Assembly: GCA_964351985.1 (NCBI GenBank)
Contig: CAYGPR010000016.1
Span: 1 to 64,000 of the forward strand
DNA length: 64,000 bases
Origin: Meishania sp964351985
Lineage (GTDB): Bacteria > Bacteroidota > Bacteroidia > Flavobacteriales > Flavobacteriaceae
Reading direction: 5' to 3'
The translations under genes were made by a program, and so were the position numbers. Numbering within the stretch: position 1 is the first letter of the stretch; every line of letters starts with the position of its first letter. Under the pieces are notes generated by a model. It worked only from the letters and a program-made list of their open reading frames with translations, had not been told where the DNA came from and searched no databases. This document shows, piece by piece, positions 27,575-34,569 of the stretch.

Positions 27575-28813
27575 ATGGGCTGTAGCAGTTGTTCGACCGG
27601 TAAGGACGGACAACCACGTGGATGCAAGAACAACGGAACTTGTGGTACCGATGGTTGTAATAAATTAACTGTTTTCGATTGGCTTTCCAACATGTCGCTC
27701 CCCAATGGGGAAAAACCTTTTGACTGTGTGGAAGTCCGATTTAAGAATAGTCGAAAAGAATTCTTCAGAAATACAGAGAACCTCTCACTTTCGATTGGAG
27801 ATATTGTGGCGACACAAGCACAGTCAGGTCACGATGTGGGCATGGTTACCCTTGTCGGTGAACTAGTGAAGGTGCAGATGAAGCGTAAAAAAGTAGATAC
27901 CAAAAATCCCGAACTTCCCAAAGTATATAGAAAAGCAACGCAAAAGGATATCGACATTTGGCAAAAATGTCGTGATAGGGAAGAGGAGATAAAAAAACGA
28001 GCACGTGAAATAGCGATCATCCTCAAACTTCAGATGAAAATCTCGGATGTAGAGTTTCAAGGCGATGGCTCGAAGGCCACTTTTTATTATACGGCCGAAG
28101 AGCGTGTTGACTTTAGGCAATTGATCAAAGACATGGCGAAAGCTTTCGGTATCCGCATCGAAATGCGCCAGATCGGTTACCGCCAAGAAGCACAGCGCTT
28201 GGGTGGTATCGGTTCTTGCGGCCGAGAACTTTGTTGCTCTACGTGGCTTACCGATTTCAGGTCGGTAAGTACTTCAGCGGCCCGTTACCAACAGCTATCG
28301 TTAAATCCTCAAAAATTGGCCGGCCAATGTGGCAAATTGAAATGTTGTCTGAACTATGAATTGGATGTATATCTTGATGCTTTAAAAGACTTCCCGTCTC
28401 CCGACACAAAACTTCAAACGGAAAAAGGAGTAGCCTTCTGCCAAAAGTCCGATATTTTCAAGTCGACTTTATGGTTTTCCTATAAAGAGGACCCGTCCAA
28501 TTGGCACGCACTTTCCAAAGAACAGGTCAATGAGATTCTGGAGAAAAACAAGAAGAAGGAAAAAATTACCAGTTTAGAAGAATATGCCGTTGAAAATCTC
28601 GTTGAAGAAAAAGTGGTCTTTGAAAATGTTGTCGGACAAGATAGCTTAACACGATTCGACAGGCCAAAAAAATCAAGAGGCAGAAATAATAACCGAAATC
28701 GAAATCGCAATAAAGGAAGTAGGGGAGCGAATAGTGCTACGAAAACTACGAATAACAAGAACAACAATAAAAAAAGAAGGAATCCCAGAAAAAAACGTCA
28801 GAACAATGCCTAA
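27575..28813 (+). CDS. PSP1/RicT-family protein
   Basis: 412 residues. The PSP1 domain is clear: FDCVEVRFKNSRKEFFRN, then ADKDIDIWQKC-type helices and KATFYYTAEERVDFRQLIKD. The two conserved cysteine motifs CGRELCCSTWL and CGKLKCCLNYE are present. In Bacillus the RicT homologue acts in the Y-complex on RNase Y and carries Fe-S clusters. The function in Bacteroidota is not established. The N-terminus is Cys-rich (GCSSCSTG). The C-terminal 45 residues are an Arg/Asn/Lys-rich low-complexity tail that could bind RNA. It overlaps gldH by 8 nt. Confidence 0.92.
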   Translation: MGCSSCSTGKDGQPRGCKNNGTCGTDGCNKLTVFDWLSNMSLPNGEKPFDCVEVRFKNSRKEFFRNTENLSLSIGDIVATQAQSGHDVGMVTLVGELVKVQMKRKKVDTKNPELPKVYRKATQKDIDIWQKCRDREEEIKKRAREIAIILKLQMKISDVEFQGDGSKATFYYTAEERVDFRQLIKDMAKAFGIRIEMRQIGYRQEAQRLGGIGSCGRELCCSTWLTDFRSVSTSAARYQQLSLNPQKLAGQCGKLKCCLNYELDVYLDALKDFPSPDTKLQTEKGVAFCQKSDIFKSTLWFSYKEDPSNWHALSKEQVNEILEKNKKKEKITSLEEYAVENLVEEKVVFENVVGQDSLTRFDRPKKSRGRNNNRNRNRNKGSRGANSATKTTNNKNNNKKRRNPRKKRQNNA

Positions 28814-29291
28814 GAGTTGTATTGTAATAGTGTTACTGATGATTTTGATTTCATGTGACACAGCCATGGTAAAGTCTGAATTCAGGGCTACTGACGATGG
28901 TTCATGGAATAAAGATAGCATCATTGAATTTGCCTTTTCTGATTTGGACACCCTTCAGAAACACGACATGTTCATTAATCTTCGAAATGATGAAAGTTTT
29001 CCGTACAATAATCTTTTTTTGATTGCAGAACTCAATTTTCCATCAGGTGACGTAGTAACCGATACCTTGGAATATCAGATGGCATTGCCCGACGGCCAAT
29101 GGTTGGGCAAGGGCTACGGAAGCGTCAAAGAGAATAAGCTTTGGTACAAAGAAAACATCGTTTTCCCAGATTCTGGCGTATATACCCTAAGATTATCCCA
29201 TGCTATGCGAAAGAACGGCAATGTCGACGGCGTGGTGAGTTTGGAGGGCATTACAGATGTGGGATATGAAATTGTAAAACGTAACAAGTAG
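28806..29291 (+). CDS. gldH: Gliding motility lipoprotein GldH
   Basis: A lipoprotein required for flavobacterial gliding in Flavobacterium johnsoniae. The start is taken as the ATG at 28806 (MPKSCIVIVLLMILISC), giving 161 residues with a lipobox cysteine at about residue 17. The following SEFRATDDGSWNKDSIIEF and YNNLFLIAELNFPSGDVVTD are typical of the family. The gene overlaps ricT by 8 nt and precedes the PBP1A gene by 4 bp, a coupled trio. Confidence 0.9.
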   Translation: MPKSCIVIVLLMILISCDTAMVKSEFRATDDGSWNKDSIIEFAFSDLDTLQKHDMFINLRNDESFPYNNLFLIAELNFPSGDVVTDTLEYQMALPDGQWLGKGYGSVKENKLWYKENIVFPDSGVYTLRLSHAMRKNGNVDGVVSLEGITDVGYEIVKRNK

Positions 29292-29295
29292 ACCA

Positions 29296-31641
29296 ATGGC
29301 AAAAAAGGCCGCAAAGAAAAAGGGAGACAAATACTTTTTCAAATACATCAAATGGTTCTGGATCTTATTCGCTACCGGAATACTCTCGGTGGCATTGCTT
29401 TTTTTGATGGCTTCCTGGGGTTTTTTGGGCCCATTACCCACGTATGAAAGTTTGGAAAATCCGCAGACCAATCTGGCCTCTCAGATTATCTCTTCCGATG
29501 GCAGTTTATTGGGCAAGTTTTATTTGGATGATAACCGAACTGACGTTACCTACGATGATTTACCCGAAAACTTGGTGAACGCACTGATTGCCAGTGAAGA
29601 TGTGCGTTTTTATGACCACTCTGGCATAGATTGGTACGGAACCTTACGGGCAGTCGCTTTTTTAGGAAAAAGAGGTGGGGCAAGCACCATTACACAACAG
29701 TTAGCGCGGCAGATTTACGTAGGTCCGAGATCAAGAAGCGTATTTGAGACAATAAAGCAAAAGGCCAAAGAATGGGTTATTGCCACACAATTGGAAAGAA
29801 GATATACCAAAGAAGAAATCATAAAAATGTATTTGAACATTTATGACTTTGGTAATAATGCCGATGGCATTCGCTCTGCCTCAAGAATTTATTTTGGAAA
29901 AGAACCTAAAAATCTGAAAGTCGAAGAATCGGCCATGTTGGTTGGAATGCTACAGAACTCATCACTCTACAATCCGCTTCGGCGAGAAGAATTGACATTG
30001 AAAAAGAGGAATATTGTTTTAGGTCAGCTAGAAAAATATGAATATATCGACGAAGCCGAAAGAGATTCTTTGCGAGCTTTGGAAATGAACCTCAATTACA
30101 ATCCAGAATCACACCGTGATGGTATTGCTACCTACTTTCGCATGTACCTTCAGGGTTTTATGAACGATTGGATAAAAAAGAACCCAAAACCGGCCCTTGA
30201 GGGAGAGCGTGATAAATGGAATCTTTATTTGGACGGACTCCGCATCTACACAACTATTGATTCCCGTATGCAACAGAATGCCGAGGATGCGGTATCGGAA
30301 CATATGCAACGACTACAAGCCGAATTCTTTGTACAGAACACCCCGGAAAGAAATAAGACCGCGCCCTTTCTCGATTTGACCCCGGAGGAAACGGATCGAA
30401 TCATGGAGCGGGCTATCAAGACCTCGGAAAGATGGCGAAAAATGAAAGATGGGGGAATATCGGAAAAAGAAATTCGGGATTCGTTTACCAAGAAAACGGA
30501 AATGACCGTTTTCGACTGGAAAAGTGAAACCAGGGAGAAAGATACCATTCTAACCCCTATGGATTCGATCCGGTATTACAAATCGTTTTTACGTTCGGCC
30601 ATGATGTCGATGGAGCCCCAGACTGGGCATGTAAAGGCATGGGTAGGTGGTGTGGACTATAAACATTTTCAATATGACCATGTGTATCAAGGGGCTAGAC
30701 AGGCCGGCTCGACTTTCAAGCCTTTTGTATATGCAGCGGCCATCGATCAATTGCGACTATCGCCCTGTGATACTTTGCCGGACACACAATACTGCATCGA
30801 AGCCGGAAAGCACGGAAACCCAGAGCCATGGTGCCCTAAAAACTCCGAAGGTAGGTATTCAGGTAGGAGCTATACACTGAAAGATGCCTTGGCAAATTCG
30901 AAAAATACGATAACCGCTCAACTGATAGATCGTGTTGGTCCCAAATCGGTCGTTAATATTGTCAATAACTTGGGCTTGACCGGAGAAATACCCGAGGTAC
31001 CTTCTATCGCTTTGGGTACCCACGATTTCAGTGTCTATGAAATGGTAGGTGCTTATGGCACCTTCGTAAACCAAGGGGTTTATGTGAAACCTGTTATGGT
31101 TACGCGGATCGAGGATAAAAATGGAACTGTATTATTCGAATACGTTCCAGAGACAAAGGACGTTTTGAGCAAAGATGTGGCCTATGCCATGGTGAATTTA
31201 ATGGAGGGCGTAACACAAGGAGGATCAGGTACGAGGTTAAGAGGTAGCTCCGCAAAGAATCAAACGGTTTATAAGGAAATCGTAACTGGGTACCCTTATG
31301 AATTTAAAAATCCTATTGCGGGTAAGACCGGTACAACACAGAATAATAGTGATGGCTGGTTTATGGGAATGGTTCCCAATTTAGTAACGGGTGTCTGGGT
31401 AGGCGGTGAAGAACGGGCAACTCATTTTAGGTCGATATACTATGGTCAAGGTGCTTCCATGGCACTCCCGATATGGGGCATTTATATGAAGAAGAACTAC
31501 GAGAACGAAGAACTAGGTATTTCCGATGGCGCGTTTCCAAAACCTGATAATCTATCCATACAGGTAGATTGTGATAAAATTGCGGAAGAAGCAGCCAAAA
31601 AAGTGAATTCCGATGATGATCTAGAAGATCTGGACTTCTAA
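29296..31641 (+). CDS. Class A penicillin-binding protein (PBP1A type, transglycosylase/transpeptidase)
   Basis: Polymerises and cross-links peptidoglycan. 781 residues. There is a cytoplasmic Lys-rich start and one membrane helix at about 18-42. A GT51 domain follows with EDVRFYDHSGID and GGASTITQQLARQ. The transpeptidase domain has the catalytic Ser in GSTFKPF (SxxK), the SxN motif as SKN (ALANSKNTITAQL) and KTGT (AGKTGTTQNN). Its close coupling with gldH and ricT suggests a single operon ending at the terminator at 31667. Confidence 0.95.
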   Translation: MAKKAAKKKGDKYFFKYIKWFWILFATGILSVALLFLMASWGFLGPLPTYESLENPQTNLASQIISSDGSLLGKFYLDDNRTDVTYDDLPENLVNALIASEDVRFYDHSGIDWYGTLRAVAFLGKRGGASTITQQLARQIYVGPRSRSVFETIKQKAKEWVIATQLERRYTKEEIIKMYLNIYDFGNNADGIRSASRIYFGKEPKNLKVEESAMLVGMLQNSSLYNPLRREELTLKKRNIVLGQLEKYEYIDEAERDSLRALEMNLNYNPESHRDGIATYFRMYLQGFMNDWIKKNPKPALEGERDKWNLYLDGLRIYTTIDSRMQQNAEDAVSEHMQRLQAEFFVQNTPERNKTAPFLDLTPEETDRIMERAIKTSERWRKMKDGGISEKEIRDSFTKKTEMTVFDWKSETREKDTILTPMDSIRYYKSFLRSAMMSMEPQTGHVKAWVGGVDYKHFQYDHVYQGARQAGSTFKPFVYAAAIDQLRLSPCDTLPDTQYCIEAGKHGNPEPWCPKNSEGRYSGRSYTLKDALANSKNTITAQLIDRVGPKSVVNIVNNLGLTGEIPEVPSIALGTHDFSVYEMVGAYGTFVNQGVYVKPVMVTRIEDKNGTVLFEYVPETKDVLSKDVAYAMVNLMEGVTQGGSGTRLRGSSAKNQTVYKEIVTGYPYEFKNPIAGKTGTTQNNSDGWFMGMVPNLVTGVWVGGEERATHFRSIYYGQGASMALPIWGIYMKKNYENEELGISDGAFPKPDNLSIQVDCDKIAEEAAKKVNSDDDLEDLDF

Positions 31642-31666
31642 TAATGATACCGCATAGTGAAAAAAT

Positions 31667-31700
31667 AAAATGCCGTGGTTATGAAAGCCGTGGCATTTTT
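31667..31700 (+). terminator. Intrinsic terminator after the PBP gene
   Basis: aaaatgcc at 31667-31674 pairs with ggcatttt at 31692-31699. The inner bases (gtgg/ccgt) extend the stem with wobble pairs, and a T run follows. It closes the ricT-gldH-PBP unit. Confidence 0.75.
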
Positions 31701-31749
31701 CTTTATAAAACCGTAAATTAGTAGAGTATTAATATGCTAAGGGAGAGAT

Positions 31750-32451
31750 ATGATTCAAAAGACAGTCGATGACGTAAGCGAGGCTTTACATGGAGTTGAA
31801 GATGGAATGACTTTTATGTTGGGCGGCTTCGGTCTTTGCGGAATTCCTGAAAATGCTATTGCCGAACTGGTACGTTTAGAGGTAAAGAATATTACTTGTA
31901 TTTCAAACAATGCCGGAGTCGATGATTTTGGGCTTGGACTTTTGCTTCAGAAGCATCAGGTCAAGAAAATGATTTCATCTTATGTGGGCGAAAACGATGA
32001 GTTTGAGCGGCAAATGTTGAGTGGTGAATTAGAGGTAGAACTCACGCCCCAAGGAACTTTGGCGGAGAAATGTCGGGCCGCCCAGGCAGGTTTTCCGGCC
32101 TTCTACACACCTGCTGGGTACGGAACCGAGGTAGCCGAAGGAAAAGAAACCCGCGAGTTCCATGGAAAAATGTACGTTCTTGAACATGCTTTCAAAGCTG
32201 ATTATGCTTTTGTAAAGGCCTGGAAAGGAGACGAAGCGGGCAATCTGATTTTTAAAGGCACGGCCCGTAATTTCAACCCATGTATGTGTGGGGCAGCTAA
32301 AATCACCGTCGCGGAGGTCGAAGAACTTGTTCCGGCCGGAGAATTGAATCCAAATGAAATACATATTCCGGGAATATTTGTACAGCGTATTTTTCAAGGA
32401 AAAAATTACGAGAAGCGAATAGAGCAGCGAACGGTAAGACAAAAAATATAA
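31750..32451 (+). CDS. scoA: 3-oxoacid CoA-transferase, subunit A
   Basis: Transfers CoA from succinyl-CoA to acetoacetate, allowing use of ketone bodies and branched-chain breakdown products. It is 233 residues with the subunit A signature GGFGLCGIPENAI near residue 25 and the CoA-binding stretch PAFYTPAGYGTEVAEGKE. NPCMCGAAKITVAEVEELV is typical as well. The partner subunit B gene lies 347 bp downstream, separated by a small membrane protein gene 6 bp after this stop. Confidence 0.94.
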   Translation: MIQKTVDDVSEALHGVEDGMTFMLGGFGLCGIPENAIAELVRLEVKNITCISNNAGVDDFGLGLLLQKHQVKKMISSYVGENDEFERQMLSGELEVELTPQGTLAEKCRAAQAGFPAFYTPAGYGTEVAEGKETREFHGKMYVLEHAFKADYAFVKAWKGDEAGNLIFKGTARNFNPCMCGAAKITVAEVEELVPAGELNPNEIHIPGIFVQRIFQGKNYEKRIEQRTVRQKI

Positions 32452-32457
32452 GAAGCG

Positions 32458-32796
32458 ATGAGATTACAGTACAATTGCACTTCTTGTAGAAACACGAATT
32501 ATTTTCGCCCCGTCGTTGCGACCCGAGGAGATTTACAAATGAAAATGGGCGATGAAGTCGAGGTCAAATGTGAATTCTGTAAAGAAATGCAGAAAAAACA
32601 CATCAATAAGATTACGGCCGTTGCTGATAAAAGAATGCTTATTGTAGGAGGAATTTTGGGGTTGGTTTCAGCGATTATTCTTTGGTTATCGTTTGGCGCA
32701 ATTGGTGTTGTAACCGCTGTTGTTCCTATTTTAATCGGAGTTTACGAAAGCAATGCTGCAAATAGTTTTAATAAATATATGATTCGAAGGAAGTAA
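32458..32796 (+). CDS. Small zinc-ribbon-like membrane protein inside the CoA-transferase operon
   Basis: A 112-residue protein of unrecognised family. Two cysteine pairs (NCTSCRN at residues 7-10 and CEFC near 38-41) are spaced like a zinc ribbon. They are followed by two adjacent hydrophobic helices (about 60-76 and 80-97) and a basic end (NKYMIRRK). It is separated by 6 bp from scoA and 2 bp from scoB, so it is certainly in the same transcript. No function can be assigned, and a role in membrane association of the enzyme is speculation. Confidence 0.75.
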   Translation: MRLQYNCTSCRNTNYFRPVVATRGDLQMKMGDEVEVKCEFCKEMQKKHINKITAVADKRMLIVGGILGLVSAIILWLSFGAIGVVTAVVPILIGVYESNAANSFNKYMIRRK

Positions 32797-32798
32797 CT

Positions 32799-33452
32799 AT
32801 GCTCGACAAAAACGGAATCGCAAAACGTATTGCAAAAGAAGTTAAAGACGGTTATTATGTCAATCTGGGTATTGGTATTCCAACCTTGGTCGCCAATTTT
32901 GTGCGAGAAGATATAAGTGTGGAATTTCAAAGTGAAAATGGGGTTTTGGGAATGGGGCCTTTCCCTTATGAAGGAGAAGAAGATGCGGATATTATCAATG
33001 CTGGAAAACAGACCATAACGACCTTGCCAGGAGCTTCCTTTTTTGACTCCGTAACCAGCTTTGGTATGATTAGGGGCCAACATGTCGACCTGACCATTCT
33101 AGGTGCCATGGAAGTTTCTGAGAATGGCGACATAGCCAACTGGAAAATTCCCGGAAAAATGGTCAAGGGTATGGGGGGCGCCATGGATCTTGTAGCATCT
33201 GCGGAAAACATAATAGTTGCCATGATGCATACGAATCGTGCGGGGGAATCCAAATTGCTGAAGAAATGCACTTTACCATTGACAGGGGTAGGATGTGTAA
33301 AAAAAATTGTGACCAACCTTGCAGTGCTTGAAGTCACTCCCGACGGTTTTCAACTTTTAGAACGAGCACCCGGTATCAGTATCGAGGAAATTAAGAAAGC
33401 CACAGAAGGTAACCTCATAGTGAAAGGTGATATTCCTGAAATGGCAATTTAA
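32799..33452 (+). CDS. scoB: 3-oxoacid CoA-transferase, subunit B
   Basis: Catalytic subunit of the CoA-transferase. 217 residues. The glutamate that forms the CoA thioester is in the family motif SENGVLGMGP at about residue 47. The opening (RIAKEVKDGYYVNLGIGIPT) and GAMDLVASAENIIVAMMHT are typical. It works as a heteromer with the scoA product. Its stop codon overlaps the stop of a minus-strand remnant within a TTAA palindrome. Confidence 0.95.
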   Translation: MLDKNGIAKRIAKEVKDGYYVNLGIGIPTLVANFVREDISVEFQSENGVLGMGPFPYEGEEDADIINAGKQTITTLPGASFFDSVTSFGMIRGQHVDLTILGAMEVSENGDIANWKIPGKMVKGMGGAMDLVASAENIIVAMMHTNRAGESKLLKKCTLPLTGVGCVKKIVTNLAVLEVTPDGFQLLERAPGISIEEIKKATEGNLIVKGDIPEMAI

Positions 33453-33604
33453 AGGTCCAAGTTCTTCATCTGGAGAGCAATTAATGAATCGGCGATCTCG
33501 CGCTTGACCAAATTACTTTTATAATCTTCTTGACTTTTTTTGAACCTGCCGGTAGGCTTGAACTTGTGTCTGAGTTTGAACTTAATACCATTTATCGATG
33601 CACT
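33449..33604 (-). pseudogene. Possible gene remnant (C-terminal fragment without a start)
   Basis: The minus strand is open for 51 sense codons and reads a coherent, basic, helical-looking tail (FKPTGRFKKSQEDYKSN then LVKREIADSLIALQMKNLDL) ending in TAA at 33449-33451. A stop precedes it at 33605-33607 and no ATG/GTG lies upstream within the frame. The nearby ATG (33632 region, MNGKFLR) is in another frame. It may be a decayed gene or chance. No family is recognised. Confidence 0.3.
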
Positions 33605-33748
33605 TTATCGAAGAAATTTACCGTTCATATTTTTCACAACATTATGCGCATGCTTCACAACAATAATTTAGTTCTCGGAGAAGTTTAAAGTACATTTATA
33701 AAGTAATTGAAGGTTAGTCCCCAAGTCTAACCGAAAAAACCTACAGTT

Positions 33749-33856
33749 ATGGAAGCCCAAATGAACCAAACGCCTGCACAAAAAGAAATACAAGTTTATA
33801 AAAACGATTTCTTTAGCGGTATTGTAATGCTAACGCGAAAACTATTTATGCTATAG
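33749..33856 (+). CDS. Possible 35-residue small protein
   Basis: An ATG-started short frame (MEAQMNQTPAQKEIQVYKND, ending MLTRKLFML) followed 22 bp later by a good terminator. A weak promoter-like pair (TTTA 33667, 20-nt spacer, TACATTTA 33691) precedes it. This gives a complete small transcription unit. The peptide is amphipathic, with a hydrophobic, basic end. No homologue is recognised. The rest of 33605-33748 holds nothing I can support. Confidence 0.35.
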   Translation: MEAQMNQTPAQKEIQVYKNDFFSGIVMLTRKLFML

Positions 33857-33878
33857 TTGCCAAGCAAGAATTTTAAGA

Positions 33879-33908
33879 AAGCCACGTTCCCCAAAGCGTG
33901 GCTTTTTT
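33879..33908 (+). terminator. Intrinsic terminator after the small ORF
   Basis: aagccacg at 33879-33886 pairs with cgtggctt at 33897-33904 around a 10-nt loop, followed by six T. It lies upstream of the GNAT gene, so it ends a separate short transcript. Confidence 0.75.
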
Positions 33909-33942
33909 CTTTTTCCTATTTTAGAGCATATTGACATATAAT

Positions 33943-34458
33943 ATGCAACTACGATTACAAGAATTTTCTGTGGACGACTTGGATGGGCTTGTTGAAATCT
34001 CTAAAAAGACCTTTGTTGATGCCTTTGAAAAAGATAATGATCCAGAAGATTTTGAGACCTATATAAATACAGCCTTCAATAGAGAAAAACTGTTTGCCGA
34101 GCTTATGAACAAGCATACGGAATTTTATAAAGTGTATTGCGACGATGCTTTAGCGGGATACCTTAAGCTAAATCAAAATAGTGCCCAGACCGATATCAAA
34201 CTGTCAGAATCCTTGGAACTGGAACGCATATATATGCTCGAGAATTTTCAAGGACGAAAAATAGGAAAATGGATGCTCGAAGAAGTCAAAAGAATGGCAT
34301 TCGAAAGAAAAAAAGAATTTTTGTGGCTAGGAGTATGGGAAAAGAATGAAAAAGCCATAGCCTTTTATGAAAGAAACGGCTTCTCGAAATTCGGAATGCA
34401 TCCCTACTATATAGGAAAAGATAAGCAAATGGATTGGTTGATGCGATATGATCTGTAA
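33943..34458 (+). CDS. GNAT-family N-acetyltransferase
   Basis: A 171-residue acetyl-CoA-dependent transferase. The core GNAT motif A is visible (ELERIYMLENFQGRKIGKWM), with the Q/RxxGxG/A-type pyrophosphate-binding loop as QGRKIGK. Motif B (WEKNEKAIAFYERNGFSKFG) follows. The ATG at 33943 is chosen over an upstream TTG. The substrate is unknown; it is similar in plan to spermidine/spermine or diamine acetyltransferases. It is isolated between two terminators. Confidence 0.9.
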   Translation: MQLRLQEFSVDDLDGLVEISKKTFVDAFEKDNDPEDFETYINTAFNREKLFAELMNKHTEFYKVYCDDALAGYLKLNQNSAQTDIKLSESLELERIYMLENFQGRKIGKWMLEEVKRMAFERKKEFLWLGVWEKNEKAIAFYERNGFSKFGMHPYYIGKDKQMDWLMRYDL

Positions 34459-34513
34459 TGTATCGGTTCTCCCCGATTCCGGATTTTATCTACAATTTCC
34501 TTAGCGATATCCA

Positions 34514-34551
34514 TAAAAAAAGACCTTCTCATTTTGAGAAGGCCTTTTTTT
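34514..34551. terminator. Bidirectional terminator between GNAT and the T9SS-secreted protein gene
   Basis: A/T-flanked hairpin. ccttctca at 34524-34531 pairs with tgagaagg at 34535-34542, with an A run before (34514-34521) and a T run after (34545-34551). It suits both converging genes. Confidence 0.8.
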
Positions 34552-34569
34552 ATAAGTCTTTGGAGATCC

